Source: Streptomyces diastatochromogenes (GTDB taxonomy: Bacteria > Actinomycetota > Actinomycetes > Streptomycetales > Streptomycetaceae). From it: a stretch of 44,271 nucleotides of DNA. Shown here piece by piece: positions 8,819 to 16,800 of the stretch (its first letter is position 1; every line of letters begins with the position of its first letter). A program made the translations under genes and the position numbers. The notes under the pieces were generated by a model, which worked only from the letters and a program-made list of their open reading frames with translations, was not told the DNA's origin and ran no database searches. The stretch lies in NCBI GenBank assembly GCA_001550305.1, contig LRTP01000342.1, forward strand, positions 1-44,271. Direction: 5' to 3'.

Positions 8819-8885
8819 AACGATCTGTCCTCTGGAACCGATGCTCACCGTGATCCGTACGGCAGCGGCGTCTGAAAGATCGGCC
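8819..8885 (-). pseudogene. Short fragment related to 11286-11352
   Basis: About 65 bp here aligns with 11286-11352 at roughly three quarters identity with one 1-bp gap (shared blocks include CTGTCCTC, GCTCACCGT and CGGCGTCTGA). On the minus strand it reads DLSDAAAVRITVSIGSRG. The copy at 11.3 kb reads ATELVSDAVVV followed by TVSTGSRR, which resembles the ATP-lid start of RsbW-like histidine-kinase-type ATPases (ATELVTNAVVH). Both appear to be relics of the same gene family; the ATPase identity is tentative. Confidence 0.4.
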
Positions 8886-8904
8886 TGGAACGGGGTGGAG
8901 GGCG

Positions 8905-9540
8905 TCAGTCGCTGATCACGGGGCTGCGGTGGATCCACTCGCTGCCGTGGACCGCCTTGTGCATGAATGCTGCCACGTCGGCCCGACTGATCGTCGGGTT
9001 CCCCTTCATCGGCAGTCTGTCACCCATGCTGTATGTGCCCTTGGCGGGGTCATTGGTCAGCCGGGTCGGGAGGACGATGGTCCAGTCCAGCCCGCTGGAG
9101 CGGATACTCTCGTCGGCGGTCGCCTTGTTCGCATAGATGTTCCGCAGGAGCGTGCGGTAGATCATCTTCTGCGGGATGCTCGACCAGGCGAGGGTGTGGC
9201 CCACGCCGAACGACGACAGCCAGACCAGGCGGGAGACATGCGTTTCCCTGGCCGCGGCGACAAGGGCCGTGGAGGAGCGCGTGAAGAGGTCGTCGGCGCG
9301 TATCGAAGTCAAGGAGTTGCCTGCGCCGAGGGCGGAGATGACTGCGTCATGACCAGGCAGGGTGGCGGAGAGATCCTGGAGTGATGTGGCGTCTCCGGTG
9401 GCGAGCGTGACCCGGTCGGCCAGATCGGCCAGTGCCGCCGGGTTGCGGACGAATGCCGTGACCGAGTCGCCGGACCGTAGGGCCGCGTCGACAACATGGC
9501 GACCGGTGAGCCCGGTCGCTCCAAGGACGAGCAGCTTCAT
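8905..9540 (-). CDS. NAD(P)-binding oxidoreductase (NmrA/SDR-a5-like)
   Basis: A 211-residue atypical short-chain dehydrogenase. The N-terminal Rossmann motif is LVLGATGLTGRHVVDAAL (residues about 4-21), followed by RNPAAL, DATSLQDL and VISALGAGNS. VWLSSFGVG stands where the catalytic serine strand is expected, and ESIRSSGLDWTIVLPTRL is the usual C-terminal block. There is no classic YxxxK, consistent with the NAD(P)H-binding/NmrA-like subgroup, which may act as an NADPH sensor or flavin-reductase-like enzyme. It lies 51 bp downstream of the aldo/keto reductase on the same strand, with GAAAGG before its ATG. The two probably form an operon controlled by the TetR at 10.66 kb. Confidence 0.88.
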   Translation of the reverse strand: MKLLVLGATGLTGRHVVDAALRSGDSVTAFVRNPAALADLADRVTLATGDATSLQDLSATLPGHDAVISALGAGNSLTSIRADDLFTRSSTALVAAARETHVSRLVWLSSFGVGHTLAWSSIPQKMIYRTLLRNIYANKATADESIRSSGLDWTIVLPTRLTNDPAKGTYSMGDRLPMKGNPTISRADVAAFMHKAVHGSEWIHRSPVISD

Positions 9541-9591
9541 AGCAGAGGGACCTTTCGTGCTGCGTGATCGGCACGCTGGGCGCCGTGTTGG

Positions 9592-10440
9592 TCAGGCAAG
9601 GTCGGCGAGGTCCTCGTCCGAGAGCACGACCGATTCGGTGGCCATGTTCTCCTCCAGATGACGAACCGAGCCGGTGCCGGGGATGGCGAGAGTGACCGGC
9701 GAGGAGGCCAGCAGCCAGGCCAGTCCGATCTGGGCGACGGAGGCCCTGTGCCGGGCGGCGACCTTGGCCAGGCGGTCGTCGTCGAGCTCACGTCCGCCAC
9801 CGAGAGGGAAGAAGGGCGCGAAGGCGATGCCTGCCTCCTCGCAGGCTGCCAGCATCTCCACGTCGGCGCGGTGCGCGGCGTGGTACTGGTTCTGGACAGC
9901 CGTGACCGGGGCGATCGCGCGGGCCTCGGTGAGGTGTCCGGTGTCGACGTTGCTCAGCCCGAGGTGACGGATGAGGCCCTCTTCGCGCAGTTCGGCGAGC
10001 GCCTCGAAACGGGCGGCGATGGACTCGCCGTGCGGGGGCTCCATGTGTCCCACGCGCAGGTACACCAGGTCGAGACGGTTCATGCCGAGACCGATGAGGT
10101 TCTCTTCCACCAGGGCACGCATGTCGCTGGGCGCGCCGGCGGAATAGCCGTCGGGCCTGATGAGCGGGCCGACCTTGGTCGCGATGACCAGGCCGTCCGG
10201 GTAGGGGTGAAGGGCCTCGCGGATGAGCGTGTTGGCGTGAGCCGTATGGTCGCCGCTGCGGTAGAAGTCGGCGGTGTCGATGTGGTTGACGCCGAGTTCA
10301 AGGGCACGGCGGAGCACCGCGCGGCCGGTTTCGAGGTCGCGGGGCTTGCCGCCCATGCCGCTCTGGGACGGCAGGCGCATCGCACCGAACCCCAGACGGT
10401 TGATGGGGAGCTCGCCCCCGAGGCGGAATTCACTGGTCAT
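9592..10440 (-). CDS. Aldo/keto reductase
   Basis: A 282-residue (beta/alpha)8 NADPH-dependent carbonyl reductase. D55 and Y60 (HIDTADFY) and K89 (ATKVG) match three members of the AKR catalytic tetrad. At the place of the usual histidine the sequence is DLVYLRVGH, so Arg129 stands where His is expected; I have seen this LRVG pattern in other actinobacterial AKRs, so it is probably a subfamily trait. The NADPH-binding C-terminus is TLAIPGTGSVRHLEEN. The start ATG at 10440 follows GAAGGGG with a short spacer. First gene of a probable operon with the NAD(P)-binding protein, facing a divergent tetR-like gene with strong palindromes in between. Confidence 0.9.
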   Translation of the reverse strand: MTSEFRLGGELPINRLGFGAMRLPSQSGMGGKPRDLETGRAVLRRALELGVNHIDTADFYRSGDHTAHANTLIREALHPYPDGLVIATKVGPLIRPDGYSAGAPSDMRALVEENLIGLGMNRLDLVYLRVGHMEPPHGESIAARFEALAELREEGLIRHLGLSNVDTGHLTEARAIAPVTAVQNQYHAAHRADVEMLAACEEAGIAFAPFFPLGGGRELDDDRLAKVAARHRASVAQIGLAWLLASSPVTLAIPGTGSVRHLEENMATESVVLSDEDLADLA

Positions 10441-10590
10441 GTAACCCCTTCGATTCCATACAGGGGGATGGTTTCGGACGGCCGAGCCGCTGGCGCGGCC
10501 ACCGGCGCATCAGGTGATCCGCATGCTCGCGGTTGGAGCCTTGCAACGTCCGCCGCCGCAATGGCCGCGGTCGCCCCTCATTACATAAGA

Positions 10591-10614
10591 TGCACATGTG
10601 CACTCTACGTAGAG
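10591..10614. promoter_or_regulatory. Two abutting perfect 12-bp palindromes (operator)
   Basis: TGCACATGTGCA (10591-10602) is directly followed by CTCTACGTAGAG (10603-10614), and both are perfectly self-complementary. The second overlaps the -10 hexamer of the minus-strand promoter driving the aldo/keto reductase. The first lies over its expected transcription start. This is a textbook repressor position, most likely for the adjacent TetR protein (inference). Confidence 0.75.
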
Positions 10615-10630
10615 AGAGCGCCTCGGTCAA
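10602..10630 (-). promoter_or_regulatory. Sigma70-type promoter for the aldo/keto reductase operon
   Basis: On the minus strand TTGACC (10630-10625) is separated by exactly 17 nt from TAGAGT (10607-10602), close to the streptomycete housekeeping consensus. Transcription would start near 10595, giving a leader of about 155 nt. The -10 is embedded in the CTCTACGTAGAG palindrome. Confidence 0.65.
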
Positions 10631-10662
10631 TTAGATGCATCAGTGGATCGTATGGAGGGATC

Positions 10663-11244
10663 GTGACCGACCGGCAGACCCGTCGCCGCGGAGCAGCACT
10701 CGAAAGTGCGCTGCTCACGGCCGCGTGGGACGAGTTGATGGACAACGGCTACGAAAGGCTGACCATGGAAGCGGTGGCCGAACGCGCCCAGACCAGCCGC
10801 CCCGTGATCGCCCGGCGCTGGGGAAGCCGCCAGGAGCTGTTCACCGCGGCCGTCCTGCACTGGATCGACCACAACAGGCCGCCCGTCCCTGACACTGGCA
10901 CGCTGCGGGGAGACCTCCTGGCCTCCCTGGCGAGCAAGTCCGACAGGCGAGCGGAGATCAGGGCCGTCTTCGGGGCGCGATTCGGCGGGCCGGCCGAGGA
11001 GAACCAGGACCTCGCGCAGCAGTTGCGACAGCGGATCTACCAGGCCCTGGGCACCGAGGAGATCTGGGACCGCGCCGCCGCACGGGGAGAAGTCGACCCG
11101 GCCGCCCTCACGCCGCGCATCCGGGACCTGCCGCTCGATCTCGTCAGCCTCGAACTCACGCAGACCCATGAGGCGCTGCCCCTCAGCGTGATCGAGGAGA
11201 TCCTGGACACCATCGTCCTGCCTCTCGTCGCCCCACGCGACTGA
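10663..11244 (+). CDS. TetR/AcrR-family repressor
   Basis: A 193-residue one-component regulator. The N-terminal helix-turn-helix (residues about 12-58) reads LESALLTAAWDELMDNGYER, then LTMEAVAERAQTSRPVIARRW and GSRQELFTAAV, typical of TetR proteins. The C-terminal half is a helical ligand-binding domain without a recognisable ligand signature, ending in VIEEILDTIVLPLV. The GTG at 10663 has GGAGGG at 10654-10659. The same frame is open far upstream, but that part runs antisense through the aldo/keto reductase and carries no protein features. Divergent from the AKR/NAD(P)-binding operon, whose promoter holds two perfect palindromes. It probably represses that operon in response to an unknown small molecule. 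Confidence 0.9.
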   Translation: MTDRQTRRRGAALESALLTAAWDELMDNGYERLTMEAVAERAQTSRPVIARRWGSRQELFTAAVLHWIDHNRPPVPDTGTLRGDLLASLASKSDRRAEIRAVFGARFGGPAEENQDLAQQLRQRIYQALGTEEIWDRAAARGEVDPAALTPRIRDLPLDLVSLELTQTHEALPLSVIEEILDTIVLPLVAPRD

Positions 11245-11766
11245 GGCGTCGTTGTCGTACCGAACTTGATCAGCGTGCTTTCGCGAACGAGCTGTCCTCC
11301 TCGAACCGGTGCTCACCGTCAGCGGTACGACAACGGCGTCTGAGACCAGCTCGGTTGCCGCGTGGCTCCAGGAGCACCCGGGCGCCGGGATCGTGTGCCG
11401 GGACCGCCTGATGGTTTGCACCAAGGCCCCCAGACAGACGGCCCCGACGCCCTGGCAGTGGCTGATCGCGGGCATCTCCTCCAAAGTCTGTCGACGCTGT
11501 GGAGAAGACGTTCCGTCGGCACCCTGCATGTCTGCGCCCACCTGCGCGCACGGACGCCGGACCGCCCCCGGCTGCTCCGGTACCTCCTCTCTTTGACCGA
11601 GTGCGTCAATGCCACAGAGACGTCAACGAATTGGCCGCCATGGGGGGCTGTCCCTGCGCGCCGTCAGCTGCCGCCTGCAATCGGACCGCAGGACGGTACG
11701 GCGCTGTCGACAGCGACCTCCGCCGGAGCGGACGCCCTCTGGGCGCGCGGCGGCGGTGAGGCTGAC
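11245..11766. other. Gene debris, including an RsbW-like ATPase fragment
   Basis: No intact gene. On the minus strand 11286-11352 reads ATELVSDAVVV then TVSTGSRR, similar to the N-box region of serine-kinase-type ATPases used as anti-sigma factors, and related in sequence to 8819-8885. The frame continues upstream with RRSRHTIPAPGCSW, loosely as expected for that family, then loses similarity. The rest shows nothing I can assign. Confidence 0.4.
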
Positions 11767-12825
11767 TCAGGATGAGCTGACCGGCACCTCACCCGTTTTG
11801 TCCGCGACGCCAATTCCCAGGAGCGCGCTCTTGGTTGTTCCGAGGTAGACGAGTCTTGAGGAGTCGAAGACCCAGGCGTAGCCCTTCGGGGCGCCGTCGA
11901 ACGTGAGGCCGATACCTTCCCGTCCCGCGGCGTCCTTGACGTGGTCCACAACGCGCACACCCGGGAGCTTGGCGGTGGCACGGTAGAGCGCGGCACTGAG
12001 GTCGGGCAGCAGGGTGGCGTCGTCGAGTATCGCTCCGAGATTCTCGACGACCACTTCCGTGACGCGGCTCGCTTCCACATTCTTGGCGTCACCGGAGAGC
12101 TTCTTCAGCAGCGCGTCGGGATCGGTGGGCAGAGCCTGAAGCTGCCTGAAGGTCAGATATCCGGTGCCGACCACGTCCATGACCATCTTCTTGGAAGGGT
12201 CGGTGAGCGCGACGCCCTTCCTCAAACCGTCCCGCTTGCCGTCCACCGAGTCCCATTGCTCTTGCCGGACGGTCCCCTTGTACTCCTCCACCTTGAAGGT
12301 CCCCTTGCGCTTCGCGAGCTCTTCGGGACTGCTGAAATCGACGCCCAACTCACCTGCTCTTCCTTGTGACTTGGTGTAGATGAATTGGTCGTCGCGTACC
12401 GTGACCGCCGGGCGGTCGGCCGCCGCCAGGGCGATCCGGTCCAACAACTGCGTGGCCTTCCGGTGGTCGTCCGCCGTGACACCTGCGGCAGCTGTGTCGC
12501 GCTTGCCGTCCTGTGCGCTGTCGACCGCCACCACGCCCAGGCCCACGACGGTGGCCAGTGCCAGTGGCGCCGCGACGAGAACCAGACGCCGGCCGGGGCT
12601 CCGACGAGCGGGGATCACAGGTGAGGCGCTCGGTGAGATGCTCGATGAGGTGGTCGTCGCACCCGACTGCTCGCGGGTGGTCTCGTGGGTGATGTGCTCC
12701 ATCAGGTTTTCCCTCAGTACGCGGTGGCGGTCCTGCGCGAGCACCGGACGGCCCGGCGCGGGCAGCAACTCGGCCAGATCCTGGTAGTCGACCGGCTGAT
12801 CGCGTCGTCGCGGGTTGGTGTTCAT
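11767..12825 (-). CDS. CU044_5270-family membrane protein (sigma-factor partner)
   Basis: A 352-residue protein with a cytoplasmic N-terminus (MNTNPRRRDQPVDYQDLAEL), one transmembrane helix near residues 80-100 (LVLVAAPLALATVVGLGVVA) and a large extracytoplasmic domain containing FIYTKSQGR, QLQALPTDPDALLKKL, GVRVVDHVKDAAGREGIGLT and SSRLVYLGT. This pattern is the CU044_5270 family, which usually lies next to an ECF sigma factor, as here. Its ATG overlaps the sigma factor stop by 4 bp (ATGA), so the two are coupled. By position and topology it may modulate the sigma factor, but no zinc-binding anti-sigma motif is visible, so that role is inference. Confidence 0.85.
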   Translation of the reverse strand: MNTNPRRRDQPVDYQDLAELLPAPGRPVLAQDRHRVLRENLMEHITHETTREQSGATTTSSSISPSASPVIPARRSPGRRLVLVAAPLALATVVGLGVVAVDSAQDGKRDTAAAGVTADDHRKATQLLDRIALAAADRPAVTVRDDQFIYTKSQGRAGELGVDFSSPEELAKRKGTFKVEEYKGTVRQEQWDSVDGKRDGLRKGVALTDPSKKMVMDVVGTGYLTFRQLQALPTDPDALLKKLSGDAKNVEASRVTEVVVENLGAILDDATLLPDLSAALYRATAKLPGVRVVDHVKDAAGREGIGLTFDGAPKGYAWVFDSSRLVYLGTTKSALLGIGVADKTGEVPVSSS

Positions 12826-13559
12826 CGCTTCTTCTCCTGCGTGGACCGAGCCGCCTGAAGGCGGCTACCCAATGACTGTCCGACCGCGGCCGGGCGTTGC
12901 ACTCCGCTCTGCCCGAGGCCGCCCTCCGTGCCGCGGCTGCCGCTCCGACCGTTCACCCTGTCGGTGCCGTCCGTGCTGTCCGTGCGGCTTGTACGGCCCA
13001 CGCCGCCCGCGCCGCCGTCGAGTTCGAGCTCGGTGAGCTTGCGCAGGCGCTTTCTCGCGCGCGAGAGCCTGGCCCGCACGGTGCCGACGGCCACGCCCAG
13101 GGCCTCGGCCGCCGTGGCGGCGTCCAGGCCCTCCCACACGCAGAGCGTGAACACCTCGCGCTCCCCGCGGCGCATCTTGCTCAACGCCTTCTGCGTGGCG
13201 GCCAGTTCCTCGGTGTCGGCCAGGCGTTGCGTCACCTCGTTGGCGAAGTCCGGCACAGGGTCGGGGGGTGGGACTCTGGTGAGCGCGGCCTGGTGTCTTC
13301 GCGCCGCCCGCGCGGTGTTGCGCGCGACGTTCGTCGCGATGCCCAGCAGCCACGGACGCAGGCTGTCGTCACCCGGAAACACCCGCTCACGCAGCCGCCA
13401 CGCCTCCAGGAAAGTCAGCGACACGATGTCATCGGCCATGACCCAGTTGCCGGTCATCCGGACGGCATGCCGGTGTACCACCGCAGCGTGCTCGTCGAAG
13501 AGCTGCCTGAACGCATCCGGATCCCCGGCCCGCACGCGGGCCCGCAGTGAAGTCTCCAC
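12822..13559 (-). CDS. ECF-type RNA polymerase sigma factor with long C-terminal tail
   Basis: A 245-residue sigma70-family protein. Region 2 is DAFRQLFDEHAAVVHRHAVR followed by MADDIVSLTFLEAWRLRERV and LRPWLLGIATNVARN. Region 4 is EELAATQKALSKMRRGEREV, TLCVWEGLDAATAAEALGVA and VGTVRARLSRARKRLRKL. After region 4 a Gly/Ser/Arg-rich tail of about 70 residues follows, longer than usual and of unknown use. The GTG at 13559 is chosen because AGGGAGGAG lies just upstream, although its spacing is short; an in-frame GTG at 13607 is the alternative. The stop overlaps the start of the CU044_5270 gene. Confidence 0.88.
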   Translation of the reverse strand: METSLRARVRAGDPDAFRQLFDEHAAVVHRHAVRMTGNWVMADDIVSLTFLEAWRLRERVFPGDDSLRPWLLGIATNVARNTARAARRHQAALTRVPPPDPVPDFANEVTQRLADTEELAATQKALSKMRRGEREVFTLCVWEGLDAATAAEALGVAVGTVRARLSRARKRLRKLTELELDGGAGGVGRTSRTDSTDGTDRVNGRSGSRGTEGGLGQSGVQRPAAVGQSLGSRLQAARSTQEKKR

Positions 13560-13845
13560 ACTCCTCCCTGTCCTCTGCGCGGACCACGCTGCGGTGATCC
13601 ACGTCACACCAGGGCCGGACCAACCCTGCAGAGCGCATCACCGGACCGCTGCAACCATTCCGGCTTCTCGGACCATGCGCCTCCAACGCTGCGAACCTGT
13701 GTGGTGTGTGGTCACAGCATCAGACAGACGTCTCGGCTCACCGGAGATGCCTGGCCAGGAAATCGGTGGCGGCTCGTGTGGTGGGCCGTTAACTTCCGCC
13801 TGAGCGTGGTGAGGTACGAGACGCGACGGCGAAGGGAACCAATGT

Positions 13846-14565
13846 ATGGAGACCGAAGGCGTGCGGACCGATCGTTTGGGCTTGCTGCTCAGCCAGTTCG
13901 ACCAGGCCAGGGAGATGGCCCAGGTGCGGCTGACGGGGCTCGGCGACGAGGAGTACCTGTGGGAGCCGACGCCTGATAGCTGGTCGATCCGGCGTCGGGG
14001 CGAGGCGGCGACGCCCAGAGCGTTCGGGCCGGGCGAGTGGGTGCTCGACTTGGGCAGGGCGGACATCCCGGCGAGCGAGTACGCCGAGGTCGCCCGGCAG
14101 GCCGCCGGCGGCATGACCGTCGCCAAGATCGCCGACGACTGGAGTGTGAGCGTCGAGCGGGTCGAGCAGATCCTCGCCCACACCGGTACGCCGGAGCCCG
14201 ACACGACGCCGATCACGACCATCGCGTGGCGGCTGGGGCACCTGCACTTCCACTTCGCGGGGGGATGGGAGTGGACCTTCGGTGAACGTCGGCAGGAGCC
14301 TAAAACGCTGGTCGACTTCACTCCCTCCGCCGCCGTGGCACTCGAGCGGTTCTGGGCGCTGATCGACCGCTGGCGCGATGACGTCGCCGCCCTCACCGAC
14401 GAGCAACTCGACATGGTCGGCTTCTCGCAGTACCCGTACGGCTCCGACCCCGACGACCCATACATTGCCGTGCTTTCGGGGACCAACCTCGAATTCATCC
14501 ATCACATGGCCGAGATCGCGTTGCTCCGCGACCTGTGGCGGGCTCGCGTCGCCACTCCCAGGTAA
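13846..14565 (+). CDS. DinB-superfamily protein with HTH-like insert
   Basis: A 239-residue protein of the DinB/DUF664 four-helix fold. It starts LLLSQFDQAREMAQVRLTGL and LWEPTPDSWSIRRRG. The metal-ligand type histidines appear in WRLGHLHFHF near the middle and in EFIHHMAEIALLRD near the C-terminus. Between them lies AAGGMTVAKIADDWSVSVER, which resembles a small helix-turn-helix and may be an insertion specific to this subgroup. Some actinobacterial DinB proteins are thiol-dependent transferases (mycothiol), but no direct evidence points to that here. The ATG at 13846 has AAGGGA about 8 nt upstream. It is divergent from the sigma factor gene. Confidence 0.8.
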   Translation: METEGVRTDRLGLLLSQFDQAREMAQVRLTGLGDEEYLWEPTPDSWSIRRRGEAATPRAFGPGEWVLDLGRADIPASEYAEVARQAAGGMTVAKIADDWSVSVERVEQILAHTGTPEPDTTPITTIAWRLGHLHFHFAGGWEWTFGERRQEPKTLVDFTPSAAVALERFWALIDRWRDDVAALTDEQLDMVGFSQYPYGSDPDDPYIAVLSGTNLEFIHHMAEIALLRDLWRARVATPR

Positions 14566-15164
14566 GCCCGGGCGCGCCGCGAGGGTGTTCACTGGTGTTT
14601 CCGGCTCACGCGTCGGCCTGCGGTTCGTAACCCCTCAAGCGCGAGTGGCCCGAGCGGTCTCTCGCCCAACGCCGTGGCGGCGGCCCCCGGAGTCGTCATA
14701 CCTAACTCGGCTGTCAGCGCTTCGAGTTGTTCGATCACCGCGGTGCGGTGGGGGCCGGGGCGCGAAGGCCACGACGACGAGCCGTTCGGCCGGCGCGGCG
14801 AGTGCTCGCCGGAACATGGTCTCGTCAGACCTGTGCACGGGTTTGCTCATTCTCGTAGGACGTTGCTTGCGGTGTGTTCGCCCTGACGGCTTGGTTCCAG
14901 GCGTCAGCAGGCCGCCGGTCCGGCCAGGACGAGTCAGGCGCTGGGATCGGCGGCTACTGTCGTAGGTGTCGGCGTACGCGAAGAGTCCTCCCACGTACGC
15001 AGCCGCAGACCGGCTCGTGTCGTGCAGCTCGGTCAGCACCTGATGCGGCAACTGGAAGCGCAGCACGACGAGTGTCACGACTGGTCGGTCAACGCCACGC
15101 CCTCAATGCTCTCAGGAGTCGTCGCCATGACCGCAGGCGGCCTCGCAGGACTGCTGGCGGGGCA
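14566..15164. other. Decayed coding sequence, mostly minus strand
   Basis: Two protein-like stretches read on the minus strand but no gene is intact. One (about 14830-14600) reads MFRRALAAPAERLVVVAFAP, then after a frame change HRTAVIEQLEALTAELGMTT and PGAAATALGERPLGPLALEG. The other starts at a GTG at 15078 (LVVLRFQLPHQVLTELHDTS, then AAAYVGGLFAYADTYDSS). I do not recognise either family. Confidence 0.4.
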
Positions 15165-15773
15165 TCAGCCCAGTACGGCCTCTCCCGCGTGGACGGCACG
15201 CATGGCACGCGCGACAGTCTCCTGGTTTTCGCCGACCGGAGCCACGTACCCGATGACGTCGCGCGCGGCGTCCTCCCCGAGCATCCGGGTGATCACCCAC
15301 GTGGCGAGATACTGGGACGCCAGACAGCCTCCCGCTGTAGCGATGTTCCCCTCGGCGTGGAACGGCGCGTCCAGCACGGTGACGTCGCAGGCCTCGACAA
15401 AGGGCCGGCTCGTCATGTCGGTACAAGCCGGCATGCCACCCAGCAGACCGAGCCGCGCAAGGACCAGTGCGCCGGAGCACTGTGAACCGATCAGTTGTCG
15501 CGAAGGGTCGAGCAGCAGCCTGGAGATCAGCCGGTCGTCGGCGACCACGTCTCGCGTCTTCACTCCGCTGCCGATCAGCACGGCGTCGGCTTCGGTCACG
15601 AACTCCATCGGGCGCTGCCCGGTCACCGCGACGCCGTTCATCGACGTGACCACCGGCGTCGGCGTCGTGATGAAGGCTTCCAAGCCGTCCTTACGGCACC
15701 GGTTGATCAGCGCGGAAGCGATGAAGCTGTCGAGCTCGTTGAACCCGTCGAAGGTGACCACGGCTACCTGCAT
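15165..15773 (-). CDS. DJ-1/PfpI-family protein
   Basis: A 202-residue single-domain class I glutamine-amidotransferase-like protein. It starts MQVAVVTFDGFNELDSFIA, whose Glu fits the conserved acidic residue of the family. The nucleophile elbow is LIGSQCSGALVLARLGLL, with Cys near residue 99, and TAGGCLASQYLATWVI follows at the usual place. Unlike GlxA-type regulators it has no AraC DNA-binding domain. Members include isonitrile hydratases, glyoxalase III-like deglycases and chaperones; the exact activity is undetermined. The ATG at 15773 is preferred over the GTG three bases earlier because AAGGAG lies 5 nt upstream of it. Flanked on both sides by decayed sequence. Confidence 0.88.
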   Translation of the reverse strand: MQVAVVTFDGFNELDSFIASALINRCRKDGLEAFITTPTPVVTSMNGVAVTGQRPMEFVTEADAVLIGSGVKTRDVVADDRLISRLLLDPSRQLIGSQCSGALVLARLGLLGGMPACTDMTSRPFVEACDVTVLDAPFHAEGNIATAGGCLASQYLATWVITRMLGEDAARDVIGYVAPVGENQETVARAMRAVHAGEAVLG

Positions 15774-15892
15774 CACAACTCCTTAAAGCACGGCAACAGA
15801 TCTCCAGTTTCCCTGGATCGCCGTTCCGGAGCACGGGCCAATCCTCGGCCGGTGGCATGCCTACCGCCGCGCGGCACTTCAAGGTCCGAGCC

Positions 15893-16190
15893 TCAGCACC
15901 GTACGTGCTTGTCCCGCTGTCCCGCCGAGGTCCCGAGGCTCTCCAGACTCTGAAGGAGCCCATCGTCCAGGTCGCTGGACCGCGCCAGCGCCAGCGCGGG
16001 CTCTCTCACGTCGGCGTCTTTCCAGAAGTCGACGATTGCCTCCGCGAGGTTCTCGCGCAGTTCTGTCTGATCCAACACTTCGGCCGGTACCGGCACACCC
16101 GAGACCAGGGCCGGTGTAACACCGGCGTCGTCCGCGATCTCCTGAAGGGCTACCAGTGTCCTGAGCCGGAGATTCGTCGGCAGTCGATGA
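15893..16190 (-). pseudogene. Possible TetR-type regulator remnant joined to an IS630 fragment
   Basis: On the minus strand, directly after the IS630 similarity stops, the frame reads LQEIADDAGVTPALVSGVPV, then PAEVLDQTELRENLAEAIVD and FWKDADVREPALALARSS, ending at 15893. IADDAGVTPALV resembles the recognition helices of TetR proteins, and the remainder resembles their C-terminal half (decarboxylating lobe LLALLRSA pattern), with the linking helices missing. I read this as a TetR gene with an internal deletion fused behind the transposase. The assignment is by pattern only. Confidence 0.4.
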
Positions 16191-16652
16191 ACAGGGGTCC
16201 TCGACAGCTTCAACGTCTCGGCCCGGTGCGGCTGCAACGGCGAATGGCCGCCAGATCCGCGAGAGCGCCGACTGCGGCATCCCGGTCGCCGCGGCCATCG
16301 ACCTCGTCGACCAGCCAGTGACGTCCTTCGGGGTCTCCTCCAGCGTCTTCGCAATGACCCGTTCGACGTCGGCGTCGGTGATCCTTCGTGAGACACCGGG
16401 CCATGGCCCGTCGCACAGGCCGTCGAACCGACGCCCCAGTAAGCGCCGGCCCCGGACACGAACGGTGTCCGCGGTGATGCCCAGCCGCCGGACGACCTCC
16501 GCAAACGCCTGCCCGTCCGCACTCTCCAGGACGATCCGCGACCTCAGCACCAACGACTGGGTACCCGAACGACGACGCACCCACGACGGCAACATCGCCC
16601 GCTCGGCATCAGACAGCACCACCGGCGCAATCTTCGGCCCAGGACGACTCAC
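16190..16652 (-). pseudogene. IS630-type transposase, N-terminal fragment
   Basis: The GTG at 16652 opens MSRPGPKIAPVVLSDAERAM, followed by RRSGTQSLVLRSRIVLESA, VRRLGITADTVRVRGRRLL, RRITDADVERVIAKTLEETP and STRSMAAATGMPQSALSRIW. This is the helix-turn-helix N-terminal domain of an IS630-family transposase. A frame change near WRP is followed by QPHRAETLKLS and then nucleotides matching the family DPLFID segment, with single-base losses. All similarity ends at about 16190, before the catalytic DDE core. Only about 145 of some 350 residues remain, so it is inactive. Confidence 0.8.
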
Positions 16653-16800
16653 ACCAGACCAACGACGAACGCATCTGCCCCAGGCTCATCTACAAGAGCC
16701 AAAAAAGAATTCGGACGGCGATGTCGAGAACCCGTGGCCGGCTCCGTCCCCGTAATGAACGCGACCACAATGGGTCGGACCAGCATCGAGGAGAAACACG

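Noticed and set aside
9658-10662. N-terminal extension of the TetR gene to 9658
   Set aside because: The extension runs antisense through the AKR gene and is compositionally a shadow. The GTG at 10663 has a good ribosome binding site and matches the TetR family start.
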